DNA of 64,000 bases from Eustoma russellianum (GCA_036186865.1 AP025075.1:22238442-22302441), one strand, 5' to 3'; shown: positions 44,501 through 57,189, counted from the stretch's first letter. Numbers and translations are program-made. The notes: generated by a model not told the origin, from the letters alone.

Positions 44501-47500
44501 GGGTTCTCTCCTAGTAACGAGGCACAGAAGAGTCGGCAGAATTTACTATCTGATCAGGAGAATGAGGAACAATATGAAGGAATTGAGAAATCAAGTTCAG
44601 AGTTATGTCATTTCTCAAGTCATGGCTGTATAGGTGTTGATTCAAGTGAAGACTTGGTTGAACCAGCCTTTTCGGAAGAAAATCATTCAGATAAATCCAG
44701 TGCTTGCAAAATTGGCAAATGTATACCAACAGAATTCCCTTCTCATTCTGCATCACAAAATCTTTATGGCGTAACTCGTGACTTCTCAAATACGTTTATG
44801 CTTGATGAAGAGTTAGTCCTGGAGGATGATCCACAAAGGGTTCATCAATCTGCCACAGAAAGGTGGAGGATGATTTATTTTTAGATGGGTTGTTTTTGCA
44901 GAAGCAGTTTAGTTCTGTTCCGTTTACTGTTTTCGCTTGTGTCTGAGGACATATTTGTTTGTTTTTGTGTGTGTTGGGCGGGATGGAGTGGGGTATGGAG
45001 TTTGTGCCGAATGCTATTCGAAGATGTAATTATGTGAAACAAAAAAATGAGTCCATTACAGTTGTGCGTTTTCAATAGGTGAAATTTTAGTTTAAAGAAA
45101 TCCAAACACCTCAGACGATGAGACAATTGGAAGCTTTTGAATAAATTTACTCAATCTGGTACAAGAGAAATAAGTAAGAATAAATCCTTTTCTCATGTTT
45201 TAGAAGAAGAACCTTAACTTTGTTGCTGAGAATTGCAACATATATATACATTGCAACATATATATACATAGAAGCCCAACGGCTATATTATGAAAAACTA
45301 ACGGCTATAATACAATTTACAATATAAGTCACTATTTTCTACATAATTTCTTATATTTTTTTGCCGGATAAGGTTATTTAGTTTCGCTTTCTCATTCTAT
45401 GGGAAGGGGGAGGGGGAGGGTATTTGCCTTGTCATTTCACCTGTGTTTGGGTGATAAGTACTCATCAAAATCTTTTGTAAAGCTAGAATATCCCAGACTC
45501 TTTTGGGATTTAAGCAAGATTAGTTTGCTGTTGGTCTAGTCAAAATGAGCTACATGCTGGAAATTTCATCTGGCTAGATTCTTTTTGTCATTTTGGCTCA
45601 GGAATGGCTTGCTGCTGCTCTAGAAAAATATGTAATCTTGATGCAAGCCTGCTTGTTGGAGCTTCTTATAAATTTCTATATCTAAATTTTTTTTCTTATA
45701 TATTCAATCCTACATTTGCATTTGCAGCCTTTCCTTTGTCTTAAGTTGTCTGATGAAATTTGGCATGTTTTCAGACATGCTGATGCTGTCATGGTTATAT
45801 CAAATATACTGTAATGGATCTTTTTCTTACAGGCTTATATACTGTATACCCTGCTTTTGTCAAGGAATATGCGTGTAGCTATTAGTCTCAGTCGCCATAA
45901 ATACTCATTATCTTTATGTACGCAAATCTGCGTTTGCATTTGCAGCCTTTCTTTTGTCTTAACTCGTTTGGGAAACTTGAGATATTTTGAGACATGTTGA
46001 CACACTGTCGCAGTCATGGTTACATGAGATATAGTTTAGTGGATCTTTTTCTTACATGCTTAGATGCAAAACCAGAGTTTAACCCTGTTTTTGTCAAGGA
46101 ATATGTGTAGCTGTGAGTTCTAGTCGCCATATGCATCTGGTAAGTTCTATTTGTGAACATGGAATTTATGAGCGGATGCATTGGAAGGTCATATCTTGGC
46201 ATCGTTTGGTACATTTATAACGATGAGGTTCTTTTTCCTAGGCTTTAGTTTTCATTGCATTATGGCATCCATTCCCTACAGCCATCCGGGTGATGCATAA
46301 TATCTTCAGAAAGAATTTTTTTTGAGTTCTATCCTTTTGCCTATTAACTTGCTACTCTTTCCAACAACAGATTTGGTAATTTTTACCTCCCGATTAGATT
46401 AACAACATATTTTGGAATCTGTTGCTCGATATTAGTTGCCTTCTGGTGGTGGTTGTGTGGTAGATTAGTTTGTCAACATAGCGTAAATCAGTCTTTCTCA
46501 GTAGGTTTCCTCCTGCTTGAAGGCCCTCCCTCAGAGGTTTCTATACTGCAGGAAGATGAGATTCGTGGATGCGAATTGAAGTTTGTTTGTTTCAAAGGAC
46601 TCTCTGTCCAACCGAAGAAAGAAGAAAATGGAAATGTGCAGGTTAATGTTCATGTCATAAATGCATCTAAATGTAAAGATCATCCACCTCACTTGCTAAA
46701 GAACGAAGATGAAGATGGGCATAAAGAAATCTCAGTAGTAAAGCACCAACATAAGAGTAGAAAGGAACATGTTTGGACGGTTGCCAATAGACATTCATCA
46801 AAGGTTAATGCCAAGCTCCTAAGAAAATAGCATAGAAAATACCCGAGAAAGTGACGTCAGGAAAAAAAGTTTAAAAACTTTGTGAATAAGGATGATTATG
46901 CTTCGGGTAGATAATCCGAAGAAGAACTGGTTCCCTCCTATTATGAAAATAAAGATGAAAAACAGGGAAAAGTTGGAAAGAAAAACACTAAACTGGAAGA
47001 AAATACTGTTAAGAAGTTGGCTGAGAAAAAAGGAAGATACGAAACACTAAACTGGAAGAAAATAATACTCAGCAACTGGAAGTGACATCAACTGAAATGA
47101 GTATATTTGATAGGAAGATTTCAAAGAGAAATCAGTAAGAAAGAAGAATTGAAGACATTGAAACAGAAGATGGAGGTGATGACATGGAAGAAAAACAAGA
47201 GTTTTTGTATTGCAGAAGACAAACCAACGAAGAAGCACCACAGAGGTAAAGTGCAAAAGATCTCCATTGAACTTGAAAATGGAAATGAAGATAGGTGCAA
47301 GTTGAACATGAACTGGATGTTCATGTTTCCCCCAAGTCTCAAGTTAGGAATCCTCCCATTCATGATGGTGGAGTTGAGAGCCGGATTCTGTGGTTGACTT
47401 AATGGAGGCACGACCGTAAAGGCTGTAAAGCAGTATAATAGTAAGGGAAGGAGACCAAAGCAATAGTTTTGGTCTCCCTTTTGTTAGATTTTTGAATTGC

Positions 47501-50500
47501 TCCCTAGAATAAGGCTTTGCCTATTGTTGTTTTGAAAGTACATTGAACAATTTATTGTAGGACTGCCTATTATAATGGCTACCTTGTATGCATATTTTCA
47601 TATATATGAAATTTGGTTTACAAAAATAAGTGCCAGTCGAGCTCAAGTTGAATTAATCATGAACGTCTACTTTTCATTTTCTCTCCACCTTTCTCCATTA
47701 TCTTTCTCTCATGCTCTCATTTTTTGTTCTGCACATTTAGATAAATCTACTCCTTATTTCATCTCGATTTCAACCAAAATAATCTTGAATTCCTCACAAA
47801 GTCTAACACCTCGGCCTCTGTGGCCATTCTAGCCGCCGCTACAAGCGGTCGGAGAGCAATTTGCTCCTTCCTTAAACTCAATAATTGCTGGCATTTGCTA
47901 ATCCAAGCCTGATCTACAACATGCAACAGGTTACAAAGGCAAACTTAGTTTGAACGTCCTTGCTCAAGCCTGGTTTTGTCCCAGAAACCTCTTTTACGCT
48001 TGTCTTCGCTCAAATCAACAACGACAAAGAAAAAAGATGGTTGATGATAAAATGAATTGGAACTTCTCTAATAATAAGACATGTTACGGAAAACAAGGCT
48101 TCATACTTTAACATGAAGCACTTCGCTGAATAAAGGTGGAATTTGAAAGGCTTACTGGAAGTGCAAAGAAGACTTGTTTATCTTCAGATTCCAGCCTGAA
48201 AATTCTACACAAGGTATTTATGAGCCATCACTGATGCCTTTTGGAAGCAAGGTTCTCTTCTTATGGCCATCGATCCTTGACAAGCCCATTCAAAGACTAG
48301 AATTCAACATAAATTTTGTTTGGGTCTAGTTTCTAACGCTAAAGCCCCATTATTTCAATGCTTATGTGCTCGGTGGTCTGGGAACCATGATTCGGCAGCT
48401 CATGTTTATGGATAAATCGGCAACAATCCAATCAAGGATAGTGTTTGCTAGGATTTGTGTGGAAATCAAGACAGATAAAAAGCCACCTAAATGCATAAAT
48501 TACACATATGAAGAGGGAAGAGACTGTACCGAGGAGGTTGTATACGAATGGATGCCAGCACAGTGATTAGAACGTAAGACGTTTGGACACTTTTGTGATG
48601 ACCATATGTCTTTTGATAAGCATCTTGTGACTAAAGGGCTTAACAATCATTCACAGCGAGAGTGGAACACCTAAAGTCATCAAAATATGTAAGGACAGTT
48701 TCAATCAAAGAGGCATGGGACAATTATGAGAAAGAGGCCAAGATGTAAGGGAAGGCTAAGGTCACAAGTATTAGACTAGGAAAGGATGAAGTTGGCCCAA
48801 GTAAAGCAGGAAACTTCAATGATACAGATAAGAGTGATATGGAAGAGTCTTTCACTGCAATCATCGCCCAAAAGGAACGATACTGAGAAGGACGATGTTA
48901 ACACTCATTCTCCAACAAAAAGCCTGAGTCGCAACATAAAGGATAAGTATAAAAATGAGGAAACCATCCAAATGGTTTCTTCATCTATAGTTCATGTAAA
49001 CTCTACTAACATGTTTAATTCTCTTGCAGGTTTAGAGAATGAAAACAATGAAGATATTGCACCTCCAAGTGATCAGGATGATGCCTTGAATAAGGAAGTC
49101 GAAGAAGGAATAACAGGAAAGGAGAAGTCAGGAGTTGCACAGTCTCAAGGGGGGAGTGATACAAAAACCTTCAAAGCTTAGAGGGAAGAGTAAGTTGGGA
49201 CCCTCAGATGAGAACACTTTAGACAAACTAGACCCCTCTGGTCATACATTGGATAGAGCGTTATCCAGTAGTAACCTTAAGGGAAAGGATGCTCAAACTG
49301 AAAGGTATAAATCTGAACTAGGTTATCTTCCAGAGGGCAGTGACACAAAAATCTGTATTACCCAAAACCCTTTTAAGCTTAGAGGGAAGTGTAAGATGAA
49401 TTTCTATGAGCCAAGTGTATTTGAGGAAATGAGATGTGGACAATGACAACCCACAAATAAGTCAATTTACTAGGAGGACGATATGGGATAGGCCTAGAGG
49501 CTGGGAAGGCAAAGATAAAAGAAGTGCTCAATTTATCAACCCAAAAATGGAGGATTGGGGATCAAGGACCTCAACTTAGTAAACTCTGCATATGGGTGCA
49601 TAGTGTAATTTTGACAGAAAGGTCAATTGGGGAAGTTACATCCAAGCAGAATGATTTTTGGATGTGGAAAAAGTTAATATAGGTCAGAGTTCAGTTCAGT
49701 AGAGTAATTGGCAACGGGTATGCCACCTATTTTTGGCAAGATCTTTGGCACCCATGTGGAATTTTGAACCAAGGTGTTCCTGAAATGAGAGTGAAGCTTA
49801 ATGTGAGACCTAATGCTTAAGTAAGCCTAGTTCTGAACGAGAATCAATAAAGATTATCATATGGAAGAGGGTAGGATGAACAACCAGTTAACTTCTACCA
49901 AGTCGGTAAGAAAATCAAGCTAATCAATGGCGTTGATAAGTGGCAATGGCTACTATAGAAGACATTCTCAAGAGCAAGTGCTGCCTCTGTGTATCAAGTT
50001 CCTGAATCTGTAGTAAATTGGCATAAAATTATCTAGTGTAAACATCATCTTCCTAGATTTTCTATCATATTATGGTTGGTATGTTGAAAGAGAATATCTA
50101 CACAAAACAAGCTGTTAGATTGGAGACTTATCACTAACAATACTTGTGTGCTTTGTAACATCGCTCCTGAGACACAAGATCACCTATTCTTCTAATGTAC
50201 TTACTTATCTGGGGTATTTAAATTAGTATTGAAGCAGCTAGAGGCAAGAAACATGACAAATAGGTTGCAAGACATTTTGGATTGGACTGGCTTACGGAGT
50301 CATCTGGAAGGAACCGTTGTTCGAGTTTCCACAAGGAGCTGCTTAACTTTAGCTTATCTGCAGCAGTATATTGTTTGGAAAGAGAGGAACCAAAGATTCC
50401 ACTATAAGCTAGGCAAAAAAACCAACAAAGTGCCACAAATGAGGTTCTACAAAACGTTAGATACAATGCTTTAACCTGGCGTGGCATCAAAAGGACATAA

Positions 50501-53500
50501 TAATTGGGAAGTGGCTCTAAATCTTGGTCTTCTAATGACATTATTAAATGGCCGGAACACTTAGGTACTCTGAATTTCATCTCACCTCATCATTGTGTGT
50601 ATTTCACACCCTCCTGTAGCCTTCTTGGGAATGCTCCCCACAAGGGGGTTTTGGTTTGGTTTGTGGATTGAAGACTGGGGGCATCAAGTGGGACTTTGAT
50701 GTCCAAACTTTCATGGATATCAGCTTGGATATATTGGTATATTCGCATGATACGTAAACTTCTCTTTGTATCTGCACCCATGCTCATCTGTAAACATAAT
50801 TTCTGGGAACTTCAACGGACTTTTGGAAGGATGCTAACTTTAGATATTTTCTATTTATATTTTACTTTCGTCGAGCTGAGATTCTTTTTGTGGCTATGTT
50901 ATTTTGGACCTTTGAGGTCTTTGTAATTAGTCGTGGTCTAGAGAGGGATAAGATTTTTGCGTGTCACGCTTATTTGTATTTTGTGCAAGTTATACTTGCT
51001 GGCACTAGAGTATGTGTAGGAAATTCTAGAATCTATACTGTGCCTATGTATTTTGAGCAAGCACGCTTGCTGTTGCTTAACCCCCAGCAACTGCCTTGGT
51101 AAAGATGCCTAATTTAGCTTATCTATGAAATTTGGCTTAAAAAAATAAGTTGAGTTAATCATATACTATTTGAGCTCTTAACCTTTCCCTCTTGTTATGC
51201 TTATTACATTTATTTATTTCTTCCATTTTTTTGACGCTGAAACTTCCTAAGTTCAGAAATTTGGTTGGGTTCTCTAAGTGAACATTGTCTTTGCCATTAC
51301 TATTTTTTCATTCCTCCCTTGTGAGTTTGTTGTGCCCATTGATTTAAGTATTTAAAAGCTTGCCTCAAATCACACCTTTTTAATTTTTGATGAAGTAAGT
51401 TGGCATTTATTTCAGGGTTCATGTGGAAGATGATGAGATGCTTGAAAATGAGCTGGCTGTCGAAAGACTTGTGATTGTGACTCAGGTAGGATTAACTGAA
51501 TTGGTGGTTTCCTTCTTCTGAGTGTTTGTTTCAGTTGTGCAGCATTTGTTTGTGCACTTTTCCTCTCTAAGTTGTATGTACTCAATTCCTGAAAGAAGCT
51601 TCTTGCCATTTTTGTCTACTCCGATGAGCAAATCTTCATTTCAGTTTCTTTAAAATATTTCTGATACAAAGGTATTCTTGGCGTAATTTCTCTCTGCTGA
51701 GTTGTTTTTGTGATTCTGTGAAATGAGTAGCTTAGAAGGCTCAGTCGAAAGAAGTATTAAAAGCCCTTTTTCAACATCAGAGAATTTAATGATGAATTCA
51801 TAGAATTTTTTTCTGTGAATAAATGGAGAATCATGATAAAGATAATGCCATGACCCGCTGCTGGTTCGTTTTGGACGTCACAGTTAAAAGGAGGTACCTT
51901 TTTTTTTTCCTTGTCCCCTATTTTTAGAAAAGGAGAGAAAAATAAACAAAGTAAAGGAAAAAAAAGAAAGAAGGTATTTTGGAATTTTTTTTGTCATGCC
52001 ACATATGTGGAGAAATTGCCCCATAGTGGGATTGAACCCAAGACCTTTCATCTTGTGGCCTCAACCTTAACCATTGAGGTAAGGCCTCATTGGCAGGTAT
52101 TTTGGATATTGGCGCTTTGAAATCTGTTGGTTAATTGGAAGTTGCAGCTGTTTTATACTAAAATAGAAGTTACTAGAAGGGGGAAATTCTTATCTGCACA
52201 TCATGCATGGGGATAGTTTGGAGAAAGGGGGAAGTAAGTTTAGTTAATCCTTTCAGTGGATTCTAACAATTATTTTTCCTACTTTCTAATTCCCTCCGGA
52301 TGAAATTTTTTTTAGCTTGTAGGATATTGTTATTCTTCAAGTTTTAGTTGTTTCTTTATACTGATATGCTAGTGTCTCTTCTGTACAGAATAACCGCAAG
52401 GTTGATGCATCTGGTACTGATGTAAAAGGCTCAGATGTCATGTCCAACGAGGTTGCTTGTGCTATCAATGATGGCCTCCATTTTTATGAGCAGGTAGGTG
52501 GTGTTGACCTTTTTGTATGACCATAAGATCAATGTCACTAGAAATTGCTCAATATCACCTATCAATTTTATTGTAGGAACTAAGAGCAAGAAGATCGAAT
52601 CATTCAACAAATGCTTCGTGTCATGAGAATAGAGACGGGACCTTCAGATCTGGTGCTTCCTCAACTGTGTTGAAATCTTCGGTTGGAATGCACTCATCAG
52701 GCAGCGAAGGATCTGGAAGTCCTCTTTCTCGAAGAAAGCAAAATAAAGGACATTCAAAGCAGAAACTGCTTTACAAGGAGAGGCTCTTCCCCAGTAGAGC
52801 CAGAAATCGGGGCACTGGGCCAAGTTCTATAGGCATGGTGTCAGAAAGTCCTCCAAGTGATTCAGTTGGATTCTTCTTTGGTTCTACCCCTCCTGACCAT
52901 ATTGGGTGAGTTAACATGTATTTTTTTTTTCCAAAACTTTTTGGTGCTCATTGAATCTTCTAAAGTCTAATTGTCTTTGTAGAACTGATCTATATTTCCA
53001 GGTCAAGATTGAGTGATTCGCCTCATGGGAATGTCTCTGCTAGTAGTCCACCTGTTGGTTCAGTGCCAAAGTCATTTCCTCCTTTCCAGCATCCAAGTCA
53101 TAAACTTTTAGAGGAAAATGGATTCAAGCAGCAGTTGTAAGAAACCTGGGTTTATATTTAGGAAAAAAAAAAAATGCATGCATGTGTGGCTGCATGCTTG
53201 TATCTGCATGCAGTTCAGCATACTTCGTCAGCCTTTGTCATTGTTATGTACATTTCTGTCCCATAAACAGGTATAAGAAGTATCACAAACGCTGCTTAAA
53301 TGACCGGAAGAAGCAGGGAATTGGCTGCAGTGAGGTGCATAATTTTTTTCTTCTTTCAATTGCATATTCATCTTAAATTGTATTCTCTTGTTTGATGCTG
53401 GAATTTGGTGCTGATACTGATTCTTCTGCCTTTTGCTACTCTTTTTTCCTCGCCAATTATTCCGTTTTGATTGTGCNNNNNNNNNNTTTTTCCCCCTTAT

Positions 53501-56500
53501 GGATGAAAAAGTTGAATTATAAAGAACTCATGGATTGCTTGGCTCATTTTCCATCCTAATATGAAAATGGATGTAGTATTCTATTCTCATATGGAAATAT
53601 GTGTAGTTAAGATAATTGTATGCTTTGAGATGATATATTTTATTCTATTTTACCTTACATATTTCAATTTGTAGTTTGGAAGATTTCTGATGTATTTCTG
53701 TGGATTTGAGATTTTGGAATGGATTGTCAAAATACTCTGTGCATCACATCCCTTCTCGTCTAAGAAGATGTTCTTATATCATTTATATGTTTGAATAGTG
53801 AAGATGTAGTAGTTACTTTTGGAATGATGACTTCAAATCATATGTCAATGCACACGTCAACATATATAACATCAAATTATTTGCAATGTCTTAAGGTTGG
53901 TTGTATGTATTTTCTGAACGTTGTTCTGATTTGAAGGTTCTTCTAACACTATGAATAACTGCCTGTACGTGATTGTGTTCCCCTGAACCAAATTGAGATT
54001 TGCATTGAAAGATGTTTTCGGTGCTTTCTTTGGTGATTATCAGTATCTAGTAATACATATTAAAATATTGTAACATTCAATGTCAGAGCGCCTCTCAACT
54101 CGTCTGTTTAATGTGCTTTGGGCATTGAAGACTTTTCTTTTGCCTTTCTGAATTTGTAATCTAATCCGACCCGACATAGTGGGAAGAAGGCGTAGAATGT
54201 TGTTGATTTTGGATTTATAATCTAATATGCCTAAGTGAGATAATTGTTTTGCTTTAATGCAGGAAATGAATACACTTTACAGATTTTGGTCATACTTCTT
54301 GAGAGACATGTTTATACCTTCAATGTACAACGAATTCCGGGAATTGGCACTAGAAGATGCAGCTGCTAGTTACGATTATGGTATGGAATGCCTATTTAGG
54401 TTCTATAGGTATGGCTTACATCTCTGCTGACTTCATGGTTTTCAAAAGCCATCTTTGGCCTACTGGTTTAGTCTGTAGCGTCAAGGACTTAATGGCTTGG
54501 CACATCTAATGTCTGTTCTGCTTCAGTTACTTTTAGTGACTCATACTGCTTCCTTCTCCAGTTATGGTTTAGAAAAGGAGTTCAGAGAGGACCTCTACAA
54601 TGACTTCGAACAATTAACATTGAAATTCTGCAAGGAAGGCAACCTTTATGGCCTGGAGAAATATTGGTACACTACTTCGCTTTGAAATTCTTTTTGCCCC
54701 GCCTTTTGAAGGAAGAAAGTAATGGGAAACAACGAAGTATAATCATGCATTTGAGGTCTAGGAGTTTTTGGATGTTTGCTTGCTTACCGAAAAATGTGAA
54801 GGATCCAACATTTCACGACAGTGAAGTATGTTTTTCTTTCAGCAAGTGAAAGGTAAACTGGAGTCCAGTGTCCTTTACTAGGTATGCAAGTTGAAAAAAC
54901 AAGTGGAGCCAGTGGATATAATTACTGCTTATATTTTTCTTGGTTTGTACCCTTTTGGGGCTGAGGTGGGTGGGAATGCACGTTTTTCTGCCTAACAGAG
55001 AGACAGAGAGGGGACGCTTTTAGTGGAAGATTTTTAATTATATGGAACTGTTGCATCTCAGTGTGGAAATAAGCTATTTTGTTAACTTCAGCCCGACAAT
55101 AACAAGTTTCTGGCAGACATTTTGAGCATTGTTAATGATCTTCAGAAATAGTTGATATCATGAGAGAACTTCAAAAAAGTGCGTTCCATCACATTCCAAG
55201 ATGATGCCGTACTTTTTTTTTTTTTTAAAAAAAAAAATTTATCCTCGTTCTGGAAGTGCAGAGATTAGTCTTATAAAACATAGTCTGAAGTCTCCATACA
55301 ATTCCCCAGACACCACACTGTTAGTAAAATTTTGTGACCAAGTGGCCCCTTAGTTTTTCCAGAGATGGGGTGTAAGGTAGATGTTTGTATTTGGTGCAAA
55401 ATTATTTGATATGTGAAGCTTAAGATTAGGATCGACTTTCATTGATCTTAATGCGTTGCGGACCTTGTTCTCAAACCAGGTCAGGTACAATGACTTCTGT
55501 GAATCTGAGTTTTAGTAGAAGTGTTCCAAAATTGTGGAATAGGTTCTGTGTGTTTCATAATTTTTCAAGTATCAACATGTACAATACGAATCTCTAGGTG
55601 GGGGCAGTATAAGAATATCAGTCCTAGATATTTATTATATGGCAATGCTAAGTTGTCTTTTCTCCTACTAACGAGTTGAGATAGTCTATGCTTGAATTGA
55701 ATTTTCAGTGTGCAAGGAACAGGGCAGATTCCAGTCATTGTATTATCTTCTCTCATATGTCTTGAGAATAGGAGTTGGTCTCAGTACATATCCCATTTCC
55801 CTTGAAACACCTAGGGGTGTTTGGTTAGGGTTTTTTTTTATTAAGGGTATGGGTTTGGAGGGCCTCCAAACCCATACACGTTGTTTGGTTTTTAAAATTG
55901 GGGGTATGGGTTTTTCGGATTGGTATCCGACTATTTGGTAATGGATATCGTTTTTTTGATATACTAGCTCCCCTTGTATTTCAATATTGGGGGGTATGAG
56001 TTTCGAGCTTGACCACCTTCAACCAACCCTGGCTGCCCTCACCTACCCCTATTGGTCAAACAGGCCGGTCAAAGGTCCCTTCCGGTCAACGCTGCCGGTC
56101 CGCCGTCCGGTCCGCCGCCGTCCGGTCACTTTTCCGGTTGGTCAAATTTTTTCGGACAATTTTCCGGCCGGCCACCTTCGATATCCATTTCGATTTCGAT
56201 ACATTCCAAATACCATCGATGACAATCATACCCATTCTCACTTCAATGCCAAACAAATATGATTTTTACAGTCAAATCCATATAGTGTCAAACCCATACA
56301 CTGTCATACTCATTCTAATTCCGATTCCGATACCCAAGTGCAAACCAAACGCCCCTTAGTTTTTCTCTCTCTGAACTGGCCTAGTGAAGGACCTTTGTGA
56401 ATGACATTTTGGGATGGATGTTGAATGATGCTCTTCGTTTCCTTTTGCTTCTAAATAACACGGAGTGGAAGACATATGTAGGGTAAGGCTGCATACATCA

Positions 56501-56813
56501 AACGCGAAGCGATAGTCTCTTTCCGGACCTGCGCAAACACAAGAGCCTAGTGCACTGGGAATGCCCTTTCTTAGACATATGTGCTATCATTTATAATTAT
56601 TTTTAAAGTTCTCCCTCATTTATTCTATCAATGATATTTCAACTATGTTCTTTTGGCAGGGCCTTTCACCATTACCGTGCTATACGTGAACAGAAGACAC
56701 CGCTAAAGAAACATCCTGAGTTGGATAGATTGCTGAGGGAAGAGTATCGTAGTTTGGATGATTTCCACCGTGCCAGGGGAAACCCTAATGCCGTACTGGG
56801 GAGTTCTAGCTAG
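41569..56813 (+). CDS. LARP1: La-related protein 1 (LARP1 homologue), 14 exons
   Basis: Reconstructed exons: 41569-41865, 42656-43148, 43295-43457, 43866-43956, 44101-44172, 44348-44862, 51416-51485, 52389-52493, 52577-52905, 53002-53136, 53271-53334, 54263-54408, 54562-54666, 56660-56813. All introns are GT-AG and the frame stays open: 2,739 nt, 912 residues. The N-terminus ([15 protein letters not shown]) has the family's SWPALTDVQ; residues 100-300 are Pro/Gly/Tyr-rich. A La motif lies at about 303-380 ([37 protein letters not shown]). The C-terminal DM15 region is about 757-905 ([55 protein letters not shown]). LARP1 proteins are cytoplasmic RNA-binding proteins controlling mRNA stability and translation; in animals DM15 binds the cap and 5'TOP motif, and in Arabidopsis LARP1 acts in heat-induced mRNA decay. 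An ATG at 41575 is an alternative start. Exon ends were set by eye. Confidence 0.92.
45717..46135. repeat. Diverged tandem duplication, unit about 210 bp
   Basis: TTTGCATTTGCAGCCTTTC, TTTGTCTTAA, CAGTCATGGTTA-like, GGATCTTTTTCTTAC, TTTTGTCAAGGAATATG and AGTCGCCATA occur in the same order at about 45717-45900 and 45931-46132, with substitutions and small indels. Confidence 0.8.
46450..47400 (+). other. Unassigned Lys/Glu-rich coding-like stretch in intron 6
   Basis: Fragments in changing frames ([58 protein letters not shown], then [19 protein letters not shown]) look like remains of a coding sequence. I do not recognise a family. It lies before the LINE's duplication site and could be another older insertion or a captured gene fragment. 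Confidence 0.35.
48290..49446 (+). pseudogene. LINE ORF1 remnant (DUF4283-type)
   Basis: The translation [40 protein letters not shown] and [11 protein letters not shown] matches the DUF4283 region of plant LINE ORF1 proteins (RNA-binding), followed by a degenerate zinc-knuckle position ([11 protein letters not shown]). A long acidic/serine-rich linker then includes [19 protein letters not shown]. It is frameshifted at several points. Confidence 0.72.
49480..50475 (+). pseudogene. LINE ORF2 C-terminal remnant (zf-RVT)
   Basis: It begins [19 protein letters not shown], then [20 protein letters not shown] (frame-corrected) and [10 protein letters not shown], followed by [40 protein letters not shown] and [17 protein letters not shown]. 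This is the zinc-binding segment after the reverse transcriptase of plant LINEs. The polymerase domain is missing. Confidence 0.75.
53477..53486. other. Assembly gap (10 N)
   Basis: Ten N bases lie in LARP1 intron 11 (between exons ending 53334 and starting 54263). The true length is unknown. No exon seems to be missing, since the frame joins across it. Confidence 0.98.
55814..56355. mobile_element. PIF/Harbinger-like MITE in LARP1 intron 13
   Basis: Ends GGGGTGTTTGGTTAGGG and CAAACCAAACGCCCC are inverted repeats, flanked by the 3-bp sites CTA and TTA, close to the TTA/TAA targets of PIF/Harbinger elements. The subterminal parts also pair (CCAAACCCATACAC with ATGGGTTT repeats). The GC-rich centre repeats GGTCCGCCGTCCGGTC-like words. 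The ORFs at 55987-56359 are artefacts of this element. Confidence 0.65.
56465..56590 (+). mobile_element. Au-like SINE 3' fragment in LARP1 intron 13
   Basis: GTAGGGTAAGGCTGCATACA, TTCCGGACCTGCGCAAACAC, GAGCCTAGTGCACTGGGAAT and GCCCTTTC are in the order of the 3' half of the Au SINE. The tRNA-like 5' half is not visible. Confidence 0.65.
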
Positions 56814-57185
56814 TTCGTGTGCGGTCCTACAGTTGCTGCAAACTGACAAATCAAATTTTGTTTTTCCTTTTGCCTCATGATCGGCTTTAGATTGGAGGTT
56901 GAAAAAGGAAGTAAGTGGAGTAAGAACGATGAGAAATAAGTTTTTAGAAGTATCCCTCCTCACATGTCATGTTTTTGTAGCTAAAAATTTGAGGTCTATA
57001 TGGCAAGAAAATTTGGGGAGATTGATTCTGTTGTAGAGGTACTGTGTCACCATCCGGGTAACAAATTGTATATACTATAGGAATAAGAATGTTTTAGCAG
57101 AGGGGTAAAAAAGTGGAGATTTGACTGTATATTGCTGTTGCTGTTATTGGTCTTTTCTCTTCTTTTGTTTGTGTGATACTTTATA
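56814..57185 (+). other. 3' flank / probable 3' UTR of LARP1
   Basis: Follows the TAG stop at 56811-56813. T-rich, with AATAAG-like signals (56936, 57081) but no exact AATAAA before the first SINE. The mRNA end is not fixed. Confidence 0.4.
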
Positions 57186-57189
57186 CATG

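Larger units (their letters stand above)
47661..51146 (+). mobile_element. LINE (L1-type), internally deleted, in the LARP1 intron
   Basis: It lies between near-identical 16-bp duplications AAGTTGAATTAATCAT (47645-47660) and AAGTTGAGTTAATCAT (51147-51162), with a short A-run before the second. It contains an ORF1 remnant and then, after only a few tens of bases, the end of ORF2, so endonuclease and most of the reverse transcriptase are deleted. The 3' tail TATGAAATTTGGCTTAAAAAA resembles TATGAAATTTGGTTTACAAA at 47608, so an older LINE end of the same kind may sit just upstream. Same orientation as LARP1. Confidence 0.8.
44863..51415 (+). other. Intron 6 of LARP1 (6.55 kb) with LINE insertion
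   Basis: Donor AAAG|GTGGAG at 44863 and acceptor TTTATTTCAG at 51415 join ATER to [20 protein letters not shown] in frame, the order expected in plant LARP1. The intron is far longer than the others and holds a local duplication (45717-46135), an unassigned Lys-rich stretch (46450-47400) and the LINE at 47661-51146. ORFs inside it are not LARP1 exons. Confidence 0.85.
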
